Part shown: positions 1 through 5,107 of the stretch, in pieces
Position numbering within the stretch: position 1 is the first letter of the stretch
Layout of the letters: the number at the start of each line of letters is the position of its first letter
From: Actinomycetes bacterium
GTDB lineage: Bacteria > Actinomycetota > Actinomycetes > Actinomycetales > Cellulomonadaceae
Assembly (NCBI GenBank): GCA_023401045.1
Contig: JAEXEM010000155.1
Span: 1 to 8,052 of the forward strand
Length of the DNA stretch: 8,052 nt
Direction of reading: 5' to 3'
Program-made: the position numbers and the translations under genes
Notes under the pieces: generated by a model
The model's database searches: none
Seen by the model: only the letters and a program-made list of their open reading frames with translations
What the model was told of the DNA's origin: nothing

Positions 1-75
1 ACCGACGAGGTGCCGGACGTCGTCGCGGTGTGCCTCGGCGCGCTGCAGGGCGCGCTCGCGGCCCCCGGGCGCTGA
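1..75 (+). CDS. C-terminal end of an unidentified protein (partial)
   Basis: Reading from the first base, 24 codons are open and end at the TGA at 73-75. The visible tail is rich in Ala, Val, Leu and Gly and ends in AAPGR. Third positions are almost all G or C, as in the certain genes of this window, which supports real coding. The piece is too short to assign to a family. It runs in the same direction as the membrane-protein gene starting at 243, but 167 bases and a palindrome separate them, so co-transcription is not assumed. Confidence 0.5.
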   Translation, partial: TDEVPDVVAVCLGALQGALAAPGR

Positions 76-125
76 CCGCGGCGGTCGCGGGTGAGGGCGG
101 CGCGGCGTCCCGGTGCTGGTCCTGT

Positions 126-160
126 GCCCGCCGGGCTTGCTGCACACCCTCGCGGCGGGC
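126..160. terminator. Possible stem-loop after the upstream partial gene
   Basis: GCCCGCCG at 126-133 and CGGCGGGC at 153-160 are perfect 8-base complements separated by 19 bases. It lies about 50 bases after the stop codon at 75 and ends just before the palindrome at 161. There is no T tract and the loop is long, so this is only a weak terminator candidate; chance pairing in GC-rich DNA is a real alternative. Confidence 0.2.
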
Positions 161-194
161 CTACGACGCTGCTTCGTACGATCCTGCGTAGTAG
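161..194. promoter_or_regulatory. 34-bp imperfect palindrome, likely BlaI-family operator
   Basis: The outer arms are CTACGACGC (161-169) and GCGTAGTAG (186-194), complementary at eight of nine positions. The centre at 174-181 is the perfect 8-base palindrome TCGTACGA. Both share the same axis between 177 and 178, and 13 of 17 base pairs across the whole element match. BlaI-family repressors bind dyads built from TAC/GTA-containing half sites, and a BlaI-type gene lies downstream in the same operon, so autoregulation is the simplest reading. TACGAT at 177-182 fits a TANNNT -10 element, which would place the operator over the promoter, but I see no good -35. Confidence 0.55.
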
Positions 195-195
195 A

Positions 196-219
196 TCGGC
201 GCGCACCCTCGCGCGCCGA
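196..219 (+). other. GC-rich hairpin in the leader of the membrane-protein gene
   Basis: TCGGCGCGC (196-204) pairs perfectly with GCGCGCCGA (211-219) around the six-base loop ACCCTC. The nine-pair stem begins two bases after the operator-like palindrome and ends 23 bases before the GTG at 243. With no T tract after it, it looks less like a terminator than a 5' leader structure that could affect mRNA stability or translation. This role is inferred. Confidence 0.35.
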
Positions 220-242
220 CCGAGCCGAGACGCAGGTGCCCC

Positions 243-791
243 GTGCTCCCCACCCCGACCGTCGTCCGTCCCGACACCGAGCCGCGCCGGACCGTGCGCG
301 CCGTCGTCCTCGCGCTGCGGTCGTGGACGCCGCGGCAGCGTGTCGCCGCAGGCCTCTTCGCCCTCGCGTTCGCGCTGCTCATCGGCGTGCCGACGGTCAT
401 CATCCCCAACCCGGTGTTCGGCCGTGAGATCCCGGTCGTCGCGTGGAACTACCCGGTGTGGATCGTCTCCTCGGTGCTCGCGGGCATGCTCGCCGCGACG
501 TACGTGCGGCCGGTGAGCGGTGCCGCCGCCCCGCAGCCGGCGGACGAGGGGACCGGCGCCGACGCCCCCAGCCGCGCCGGGATCGCCGGGGCGATGCTCG
601 CGTGGTTCGCCGTCGGGTGCCCGGTGTGCAACAAGCTCGCGCTGCTCGCGCTCGGCTACTCCGGTGCGCTCACGTGGTTCGCCCCCGCCCAGCCGTACCT
701 CGCCGCCGCGGCGCTCCTGCTCACCGCCGGTGCTCTCGTCGTCCGGCTGCGCGGTCAGGTCTACTGCCCGGCACCGGGGAGGACGGCGTGA
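243..791 (+). CDS. Small membrane protein with a Cys-Pro-Val-Cys motif
   Basis: The 182-residue protein has about four hydrophobic segments, roughly residues 33-53, 66-87, 113-139 and 152-167. A short charged and Ala/Pro-rich stretch near 91-111 divides them into two pairs. The third segment carries GCPVCNK with Cys126 and Cys129; a third cysteine, Cys175, is near the C terminus. A CxxC pair in a membrane helix suggests thiol redox chemistry or metal binding, but I do not recognise a named family and assign no reaction. The start is the first possible one in this frame, GTG at 243, with only a weak AGG (234-236) ahead of it. The stop overlaps the start of the BlaI-type gene by four bases (788-791), so the two are almost certainly translated together. 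Confidence 0.82.
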   Translation: MLPTPTVVRPDTEPRRTVRAVVLALRSWTPRQRVAAGLFALAFALLIGVPTVIIPNPVFGREIPVVAWNYPVWIVSSVLAGMLAATYVRPVSGAAAPQPADEGTGADAPSRAGIAGAMLAWFAVGCPVCNKLALLALGYSGALTWFAPAQPYLAAAALLLTAGALVVRLRGQVYCPAPGRTA

Positions 792-1165
792 CCGACGCCT
801 TCCCGCGCCTGGGCGCCCTCGAGCACGAGGTGATGGACGTCCTGTGGGGCTGCGACGACGAGCTGTGCACCCGGCGCGTCCTCGAACGCCTCCGCGCCGA
901 CCTCGCCTACACGACGGTCGCCACCGTCCTCACCAACCTCACCCGCAAGGGCATGCTCGAGCGCACGAGCGCCGCGCGGTCCTGGGCCTACCGCCCGACG
1001 ACGGGCCGTGCCGAGTACGTCGCCGGCTGCATGCTGCAGACCCTGCGCGCCGCCCCGGACTGCGCGGAGGCGCTGCAACAGCTCGTCCGGCACCTCGGCC
1101 CGGACGAGCGGGCCGCTCTCGCCGCGGAGCTCGGCCGGGAGCGGGACGCGCCGTCCGTCGCCTGA
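788..1165 (+). CDS. BlaI/MecI/CopY-family transcriptional repressor
   Basis: The 125-residue protein begins at GTG 788, inside the stop of the preceding gene. Residues about 8-70 form the winged-helix DNA-binding domain typical of this family. The segment LAYTTVATVLTNLTRKG at 39-55 matches the recognition-helix region, followed by the wing ending near WAYRP at 66-70. The C-terminal part (about 75-118) is the expected dimerisation region. Members bind as dimers to dyad operators and respond to proteolysis by an M56 sensor (BlaI, MecI) or to copper (CopY). No M56 peptidase or beta-lactamase is visible here. Four cysteines (Cys22, Cys27, Cys81, Cys92) suggest a metal or redox input, which is inference. 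The CxCxxxxCxC tail of true CopY is absent. It probably controls its own operon through the palindrome at 161-194. Confidence 0.92.
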   Translation: MTDAFPRLGALEHEVMDVLWGCDDELCTRRVLERLRADLAYTTVATVLTNLTRKGMLERTSAARSWAYRPTTGRAEYVAGCMLQTLRAAPDCAEALQQLVRHLGPDERAALAAELGRERDAPSVA

Positions 1166-1184
1166 CCCGGCGGACCCGACGCGT

Positions 1185-1475
1185 TCAGGACGTCGGTCGC
1201 GTCGCCTTCCCGTCGAGCCACAGCGTGTCCGACCCGTCGCGGTGCGAGCCGGTCGTGCCGACGTGCTTGTCGCCGATGCCGGGGCCCTTCGTGATGACGT
1301 GGACCATCGCCATGCCGTGCCCGCGGCCGAGGCCGTGGTCCTCGGCGAGCCACGCGAGGATCGGCCCCGCCGCCGTCGTGGCGTCGAACCCGCGCGCGTG
1401 CGCGAGCTCGACGAGCCGGCGCGGCGTGAGCCCGGTCTTCTCCTCGACGGCGTCGAGGTAGGCCTGGAACGACAT
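1185..1475 (-). CDS. DUF4287 domain-containing protein
   Basis: This 96-residue protein starts MSFQAYLDAVEEKTG and continues through LAEDHGLGRGHGMAMVHVI to a tail containing GIGDKHVGTTG. These segments match the DUF4287 family, whose biochemical role is not established. The length is normal for a complete member, and nothing suggests a signal peptide or membrane segment. The start at 1475 is supported by a strong ribosome-binding site, GGGAGGAG on the minus strand (1482-1489), six bases upstream. An open frame extends much further upstream to about 1919, but that extension is Arg/Pro-rich and lacks family similarity, so it is excluded. The gene converges on the BlaI-type gene with only 19 bases between the stops, and no clear terminator is visible in the gap. 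Confidence 0.9.
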   Translation of the reverse strand: MSFQAYLDAVEEKTGLTPRRLVELAHARGFDATTAAGPILAWLAEDHGLGRGHGMAMVHVITKGPGIGDKHVGTTGSHRDGSDTLWLDGKATRPTS

Positions 1476-1606
1476 GTCGTGCTCCTCCCGTTGTGGTTGA
1501 GGGGGTGGACCGGCGGGCGCGCCCGGACTCATCGGGCGGGTGTGCGGTGCACGACGCGCGCGTGCGGGCGGGGCGGCACCGACGGCGCAGGTCGGGCCGC
1601 GATCCT

Positions 1607-1648
1607 GGGACCTAGGGCTCGGGCCGGGCGGGGTGCGCTGCCTACGGT
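1607..1648 (+). promoter_or_regulatory. Possible DosR/DevR-like box with a -10 element
   Basis: GGGACCTAGGGCTC at 1607-1620 differs at one position from the GGGACYNNNGGCCC pattern bound by DosR/DevR-type response regulators in actinobacteria. TACGGT at 1643-1648 fits a TANNNT -10 hexamer. If transcription starts near 1655, the box centre is about 41 bases upstream, a typical activator position. No gene follows in this direction before the tRNA, so the product would be non-coding RNA or nothing. Chance similarity in GC-rich DNA is a serious alternative. Confidence 0.25.
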
Positions 1649-1690
1649 CGAGGCACGCCGCCCGGCAACGGCGCCGCGCGGTCCCTAGCT

Positions 1691-1748
1691 CTTCTCCTCG
1701 CCCTCTTCTCTCCTCGCCCTCTTCTCCTCGACGGCTTCTCCTCGACGA
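1691..1748. repeat. Four-copy pyrimidine-rich tandem repeat
   Basis: Four adjacent units begin CTTCTC: 1691-1704 (14 bases, ending CGCCCT), 1705-1720 (16 bases, the same with an extra TC), 1721-1734 (ending CGACGG) and 1735-1748 (ending CGACGA). The top strand is C/T-rich and the bottom strand is made of GAGGAGAAG-like blocks. The minus-strand translation is Glu/Arg/Lys low-complexity sequence without a credible gene. The top-strand CTCCTC blocks are complementary to Shine-Dalgarno sequences, which makes a regulatory RNA conceivable but unproven. Confidence 0.65.
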
Positions 1749-1960
1749 CGAGCAGACCGCCCCGTCATGGGTGCCCGACCGGGAACGACGAGCCGCGAGC
1801 AGGCTCGGCCGGGCCGTCGGCACGGGTCGTGCCGGGCCGCCGGGAACCCGGTGCGTCTGCCGCGTCCTCCGCCGCCGTCCGCTCGGGCTCGGGCGACGCC
1901 GCGGGCCGGGCTCCGCCACGGCCTCATCGCCGCGTCGTGTGCCGGAGGGCCCAGGTACGA

Positions 1961-1988
1961 CGAAGGGCCCGCGGCTGCGGGCCCTTCG
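1961..1988 (-). terminator. Hairpin terminator downstream of tRNA-Ser
   Basis: CGAAGGGCCCGC (1961-1972) and GCGGGCCCTTCG (1977-1988) form a perfect 12-pair stem with a four-base loop; an additional A-T pair at 1960/1989 extends it. It lies six bases beyond the 3' end of the minus-strand tRNA, the expected place for its terminator. There is no T run, which is common for terminators in high-GC actinobacteria. Confidence 0.7.
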
Positions 1989-1994
1989 TTCCGG

Positions 1995-2079
1995 CGGAGG
2001 ATGGGGGATTCGAACCCCCGAGGGCGTTAACCCAACACGCTTTCCAAGCGTGCGCCATAGGCCACTAGGCGAATCCTCC
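1995..2079 (-). tRNA. tRNA-Ser (anticodon GGA)
   Basis: Read on the minus strand, the acceptor arms GGAGGAT (2079-2073) and ATCCTCC (2002-1996) pair perfectly, with G73 at 1995. The anticodon stem CACGC/GCGTG closes the loop TTGGAAA (2047-2041), giving anticodon GGA, which reads UCC and UCU. A long variable arm with GGG and CCC halves identifies a class II tRNA, as expected for serine. The T arm is GGGGG-TTCGAAT-CCCCC. The total is 85 bases. The terminal CCA is not encoded, which is usual in actinobacteria. Confidence 0.97.
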
Positions 2080-2120
2080 TGGTGCCGAGCACCCGCACCG
2101 GCGGGCGCACTGCGGCAAGG

Positions 2121-2126
2121 AGTCTA
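2121..2126 (-). promoter_or_regulatory. Possible -10 element of the tRNA-Ser promoter
   Basis: On the minus strand TAGACT fits TANNNT. Transcription would begin near 2114, leaving a leader of about 35 bases before the tRNA 5' end at 2079, which is plausible for later processing by RNase P. No clear -35 hexamer is visible at the right distance, so this is tentative. Confidence 0.35.
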
Positions 2127-2203
2127 GCCGAGGAACGGGGGGACCCCGGACGTCGGTCCCGCGGGCGATGCGGCGCACGGTCCGGCCGTGGTGGGGTGTC
2201 GGC

Positions 2204-2953
2204 ATGACCGCGCGCACCGGGGCCTGGAGCACCCTGCCCGTCCGCCGTGTCGAGGCGGGTGACGGCGGGCTCGACGGTCCGCGCGGCGGGGACTGGCACC
2301 TCGCCGTGCCGGCGGTGCGGCAGGTGCTCGAGCAGGGCTGGGACCTCACGGCGGCGACGGTGCTCGTGGGGGAGAACGGCACCGGTAAGTCGACGCTCGT
2401 CGAGGGGCTGGCGGCGGCGTTCGGGATGGCCCCCGAGGGCGGGTCGACCGGGTCCAGGCACCGCACGCGCCCGAGCGAGTCCGGGCTCTCGCACGACATC
2501 CGGCTGGTGCGCGGGGCCGGTGCGCCGCGGCGCGGGTTCTTCCTGCGGGCCGAGACGATGCACGGCTTCTACACGTACCTCGACGAGAACCCCGGCGGCG
2601 ACGACCCGGCGTTCCACGAGATGTCGCACGGGGAGTCGTTCCTCGAGATCATCGGCTCGCGGATGAAGCCCCGGAACAGGGGCCTCTACGTGCTCGACGA
2701 GCCCGAGTCGGCGCTGTCGTTCACCGGCTGCCTCGTCCTGCTGCAGCAGCTCGACGCGCTCGTGCGCGCCGGCTCCCAGGTCGTCCTCTCGACGCACTCG
2801 CCGCTGCTCGCGGCGCTGCCGGGGGCGACGATCCACGAGGTCGGGGAGTGGGGGCTGCGCGAGTGCGCGTGGGAGGACCTCGACCTCGTCGTCGCGTGGC
2901 GCGGCTTCCTCGACGCGCCCGGGCGCTACCTGCGCCACGTGCTCGGGGCCTGA
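2204..2953 (+). CDS. Stand-alone ABC-type predicted ATPase (AAA family)
   Basis: From the ATG at 2204 this is a 249-residue soluble protein. Walker A is GENGTGKST at residues 56-64. An ABC-like signature, MSHGES, lies at 140-145, Walker B LYVLDEPES at 161-169 with Asp165 and catalytic Glu166, and the switch histidine is His198 in STHSP. The order and short length fit the small stand-alone predicted ATPases (COG3910-like), related to the ABC/SMC ATPase fold but without transporter domains; their cellular role is unknown to me. An in-frame ATG at 2168 would add 12 Arg/Trp-rich residues; I prefer 2204 because GGGG at 2193-2196 sits at a workable distance and the extra residues look non-native. 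The gene is divergent from the tRNA and followed by a hairpin, so it is probably a single-gene unit. Confidence 0.85.
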   Translation: MTARTGAWSTLPVRRVEAGDGGLDGPRGGDWHLAVPAVRQVLEQGWDLTAATVLVGENGTGKSTLVEGLAAAFGMAPEGGSTGSRHRTRPSESGLSHDIRLVRGAGAPRRGFFLRAETMHGFYTYLDENPGGDDPAFHEMSHGESFLEIIGSRMKPRNRGLYVLDEPESALSFTGCLVLLQQLDALVRAGSQVVLSTHSPLLAALPGATIHEVGEWGLRECAWEDLDLVVAWRGFLDAPGRYLRHVLGA

Positions 2954-2971
2954 GCGTCGGCCGGGCGGGTG

Positions 2972-2992
2972 ACGACGCGGCGGTCGCGTCGT
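2972..2992 (+). terminator. Hairpin after the ATPase gene
   Basis: ACGACGCG (2972-2979) and CGCGTCGT (2985-2992) form a perfect eight-pair stem with the five-base loop GCGGT, starting 18 bases after the ATPase stop codon. No T tract follows. The position between two likely transcription units supports a terminator. Confidence 0.5.
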
Positions 2993-3029
2993 GCACCGGC
3001 GAAGCGGACGTAGTATCCCTACCCGGTGC
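2993..3029 (+). promoter_or_regulatory. Possible promoter region of the LacI-family gene
   Basis: TAGTAT at 3011-3016 is a good -10 hexamer, about 65 bases ahead of the chosen start codon; the -35 is weak. It is enclosed by a perfect inverted repeat, GCACCGG (2993-2999) and CCGGTGC (3023-3029), and by a shorter one, GTAG (3010-3013) and CTAC (3019-3022). These could be a regulator site, but they do not resemble the TGAACC operators found ahead of the isomerase gene, so autoregulation by the LacI protein is not indicated. Confidence 0.35.
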
Positions 3030-3080
3030 GCGGCGAACAGCGCCGTGGCCTCGACGACGACGGCTAGGGGGGCACTGCCG

Positions 3081-4127
3081 ATGGCGGCTCGGTCGCGCGC
3101 AGGCGCCGGTCCGCGTCCCGTCGGTGTGCGGGACGTCGCGGCCCGTGCGGGTGTCTCGCTGGGGACCGTCTCGAACGTCCTCAACAACCCGTCGATGGTC
3201 TCCGAGGAGACGCGCGAGCGGGTCGAGGCCGCGATGAAGGCGCTCGGGTTCGTGCCGTCGCGCGCCGCCGGGCAGCTGCGCAGCCGCCGGTCCGAGCTCA
3301 TCGGCGTCGTCGTGCCCGACGTCGGCAACCCGTTCTGGGCGGCCGTGCTGCGCGGTGTGGAGTCCGTGACCGAGGAGGCCGGCCTCACGATGGTCGTCGG
3401 CTCGACCCACCAGGACCCGGCACGTCAGCAGCGCGTGCTGCGCGGCCTGGAGAGCCAGGGGGTCGACGGGCTCGTCATCGCGCCGATCGTCGACCGCGTG
3501 GCGGACTGGGCCCCGTTCGAGGGCCGGCGCTTCGGCGTCGTGTCCCTCGGGCGGCGGGTGCCCGGCGCCGACGGCGCGTGGGTGAGCCTCGACAACGTCG
3601 AGGGGGCCGGCCTGGCCATGGGGCACCTCGCCGACGCGGGGTACCGGCGGATCGCGTTCGTCAACGGCCCGCTCTCCGTCTCGTGGTGCGCCGAGCGGCG
3701 GGAGGGGGCCCGTGCGGCGCTCGAGGACCGGGGGCTCGACCCGTCCGAGGTCATGGTCGAGGTGCAGGTGCACGACCTCACCGTCGACGAGGGTGGTGCG
3801 GCCGTGGCCCCGCTGCTCGACGCCCGCTCGATCGACGCGGTCATGTGCGTCAACGACCTGCTCGCGCTCGGGGCGCTGCTCGCGATGCAGGAGCGAGGGC
3901 TGCGGGTGCCGCACGACCTCGCCCTCGTCGGGTACGACGACGCGGACTTCGCCCGCGCGCTGGACCCGCCGCTGACGACGGTCCACCAGCCGTCGTTCGA
4001 GATGGGCGTCGCGGCGGCCGAGCTGCTGCTGCAGGCCCGGGAGCGCCCTGCCATGGCGCACGTCGAGTTCGAGCCCCGGCTCGTCGTGCGCGAGTCCGTG
4101 GGCGGCCCTGTGGCCCCGGTGGCGTGA
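3081..4127 (+). CDS. LacI-family sugar-responsive transcriptional regulator
   Basis: From ATG 3081 the protein has 348 residues, the usual LacI length. The N-terminal helix-turn-helix is VRDVAARAGVSLGTVSNVLN (residues 16-35), followed by the hinge region around Leu66. The effector-binding domain, which shares the periplasmic sugar-binding fold, starts with IGVVVPDVGNPFW near residue 74; late landmarks are VGYDDADF and PLTTVHQP. AGGGGGG at 3066-3072 is a ribosome-binding site eight bases ahead of this ATG. An in-frame GTG at 2991 would add 30 residues, but it lies upstream of the likely -10 and is rejected. The gene directly precedes an isomerase and ABC importer on the same strand, with LacI-type operators in between, so it most likely represses that operon until a sugar ligand binds. 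The ligand is unknown. Confidence 0.95.
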   Translation: MAARSRAGAGPRPVGVRDVAARAGVSLGTVSNVLNNPSMVSEETRERVEAAMKALGFVPSRAAGQLRSRRSELIGVVVPDVGNPFWAAVLRGVESVTEEAGLTMVVGSTHQDPARQQRVLRGLESQGVDGLVIAPIVDRVADWAPFEGRRFGVVSLGRRVPGADGAWVSLDNVEGAGLAMGHLADAGYRRIAFVNGPLSVSWCAERREGARAALEDRGLDPSEVMVEVQVHDLTVDEGGAAVAPLLDARSIDAVMCVNDLLALGALLAMQERGLRVPHDLALVGYDDADFARALDPPLTTVHQPSFEMGVAAAELLLQARERPAMAHVEFEPRLVVRESVGGPVAPVA

Positions 4128-4164
4128 GGTCGGCGGCCGAGTCCGAACCGTGACCTGCCGAGGT

Positions 4165-4222
4165 TTGACACCCCCGCACGCGTGAGGCAACCTTGAACCG
4201 GTTCACAGATGAACCGTTTCAA
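4165..4222 (+). promoter_or_regulatory. Isomerase operon promoter with two LacI-type operators
   Basis: TTGACA at 4165-4170 is a perfect -35 hexamer. At 17-base spacing the -10 would be CAACCT (4188-4193), a poor match that keeps only the important A2 and T6. The first operator, TGAACCGGTTCA (4194-4205), is a perfect 12-base palindrome. The second, TGAACCGTTTCA (4210-4221), has one mismatched pair. Both fit the TGAANCGNTTCA style of LacI-family sites, and their centres are 16 bases apart. They touch the -10 and cover the likely start site near 4200, which implies repression by blocking RNA polymerase. The LacI gene immediately upstream is the obvious partner. Confidence 0.82.
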
Positions 4223-4227
4223 GACCT

Positions 4228-4250
4228 GGGTGGCGCGAAGCTGCGCACCC
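4228..4250 (+). other. Hairpin in the isomerase mRNA leader
   Basis: GGGTG (4228-4232) pairs with CACCC (4246-4250), and after one bulged G, CGC (4234-4236) pairs with GCG (4243-4245), leaving a six-base loop. It lies in the untranslated leader about 13 bases before the ribosome-binding site at 4263. It does not hide that site. A role is unproven. Confidence 0.3.
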
Positions 4251-4275
4251 TGCGGCACGCATGGAGGACGGCACC

Positions 4276-5025
4276 GTGGCCAGGACGTACGTGACCCGAC
4301 GTGAGTACGACGAGTGGCTCCACGAGGCCGCGAGCCTCGCTCGTGCGCTGCGCTACCCCATCACCCCCGACATGGTGAACGACAGCGCCGGGATCGTCTT
4401 CGGCGACGACCAGTACGCCGCGTTCGAGAACGGCATGTGGTCCCGCGAGGCCTACGAGGCGATGATCATCTTCGAGTCGCTCAACGAGCCCGCCGTCGAC
4501 GGCCTGCCGAGCAGCGGCGCCGCGCACGCCGAGTACTCCGGCCTGTGCGACAAGCTGATGATCGTCCACCCCGGCAAGTTCTGCCCGCCCCACTTCCACC
4601 AGCGCAAGACCGAGAGCTACGAGGTCGTCCTGGGGGAGATGGAGGTCTTCTACTCGGCCGAGCCCGTCGTCGTCGGCGACGAGCCGCCGCTGGAGTTCTC
4701 GCCGATGCCCCAGGGCAGCCCCTGGCCCGAGGGCGTCGCCCTGCCGGCCGGGCGCGAGGAGTCCTACGAGCGCCTCACGAGCTACGTGCGGCTGCGCGCC
4801 GGGGACCCGAAGTTCGTCATGCACCGCAAGCACCTGCACGCCTTCCGGTGCCCGGCGGACGCCGACACCCCGCTCGTCGTGCGCGAGGTCTCGACCTACA
4901 GCCACGAGCCCACCGAGCACGCGCACGACAAGGCCGTGCCGCTGCCGTCGTGGGCCGGTCTGCACGACAACGCGTTCGTCGCCGAGGCCGCCAACACCGG
5001 CCGCCTCACCACTGCCATCCGCTGA
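4276..5025 (+). CDS. Cupin sugar isomerase, D-lyxose isomerase family
   Basis: The 249-residue protein matches the D-lyxose ketol-isomerase family (formerly DUF1498), metal-dependent cupins that interconvert D-lyxose and D-xylulose and often also D-mannose and D-fructose. A perfect cupin motif 1, G-X5-HXH-X4-E-X6-G, runs from Gly100 to Gly120 with likely metal ligands His106, His108 and Glu113. The fourth ligand is probably His188 in HLHAF. There is no signal peptide, so it acts in the cytoplasm. The GTG at 4276 is chosen because GGAGG (4263-4267) precedes it by eight bases; the in-frame ATG at 4261 overlaps that site and has no ribosome-binding site. It is the first gene after the operator region and is followed by importer genes, suggesting that it isomerises the imported sugar. 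At 249 residues it is slightly longer than the characterised E. coli enzyme (about 227). The exact substrate is inferred only at family level. Confidence 0.88.
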   Translation: MARTYVTRREYDEWLHEAASLARALRYPITPDMVNDSAGIVFGDDQYAAFENGMWSREAYEAMIIFESLNEPAVDGLPSSGAAHAEYSGLCDKLMIVHPGKFCPPHFHQRKTESYEVVLGEMEVFYSAEPVVVGDEPPLEFSPMPQGSPWPEGVALPAGREESYERLTSYVRLRAGDPKFVMHRKHLHAFRCPADADTPLVVREVSTYSHEPTEHAHDKAVPLPSWAGLHDNAFVAEAANTGRLTTAIR

Positions 5026-5036
5026 CACCCCGTCCG

Positions 5037-5068
5037 CGGGACCACGGTCCCGGCACCCCGCCGGACCG
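5037..5068 (+). other. Overlapping alternative hairpins between isomerase and binding-protein genes
   Basis: CGGGACC (5037-5043) pairs perfectly with GGTCCCG (5046-5052). The right arm can instead take part in a second stem, CGGTCCCGGC (5045-5054) with GCCGGACCG (5060-5068), which has nine pairs and one bulged C. The two structures cannot form together. The gap between the genes is 82 bases and the ribosome-binding site at 5095 lies outside both stems. It may be an mRNA processing or partial termination signal. The 14-base core 5038-5051 also resembles a symmetrical DosR-like site. Confidence 0.35.
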
Positions 5069-5107
5069 GCGAACAACCCTTGCATCACCTCGTCAAAGGA
5101 GACACCA

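Larger units (their letters stand above)
1490..1960. other. Gene-poor intergenic region
   Basis: Between the DUF4287 gene and the tRNA terminator I find no open frame with a credible start, ribosome-binding site and protein-like composition. Open frames on both strands translate to Arg/Pro/Ala-rich sequence, as expected for non-coding GC-rich DNA. The stretch does hold a DosR/DevR-like box near 1607, a pyrimidine-rich tandem repeat at 1691-1748, and a bulged hairpin at 1812-1838 (CGGCAC at 1818-1823 pairing with GTGCCG at 1829-1834, extended by GGCC on each side). The promoter of the DUF4287 gene must lie in its left part, but I could not place it with confidence. Confidence 0.6.

Noticed and set aside
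1691..1748. CRISPR array
   Set aside because: The units are directly adjacent, only 14-16 bases long, with no spacers and no cas genes nearby.
1476..1919. N-terminal extension of the DUF4287 gene on the minus strand
   Set aside because: The extension is low-complexity Arg/Ser/Pro sequence running through the tandem repeat, whereas the start at 1475 has a strong ribosome-binding site and matches the family's usual start.
1767..2030. An 87-codon plus-strand open frame as a small gene after the DosR-like box
   Set aside because: It has no ribosome-binding site, a non-protein-like Arg/Pro/Ala composition, and runs through the tRNA terminator into the tRNA.
1995..2079. tRNA-Ser as the attachment site of an integrated element
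   Set aside because: No integrase, no duplicated tRNA 3' end and no change in base composition or codon use is visible on either side within the window.
2991..3080. GTG start for the LacI-family protein at 2991
   Set aside because: The added 30 residues do not resemble LacI N termini, the start lies upstream of the probable -10 at 3011, and the ATG at 3081 has a good ribosome-binding site.
2027..3388. A 453-codon minus-strand open frame over the tRNA, ATPase and LacI genes
   Set aside because: It overlaps the tRNA and two well-supported genes, and is Arg/Pro/Ala-rich with no family features.
4261..4275. ATG start for the isomerase at 4261
   Set aside because: This ATG overlaps the GGAGG that serves the GTG at 4276, and has no Shine-Dalgarno sequence of its own.
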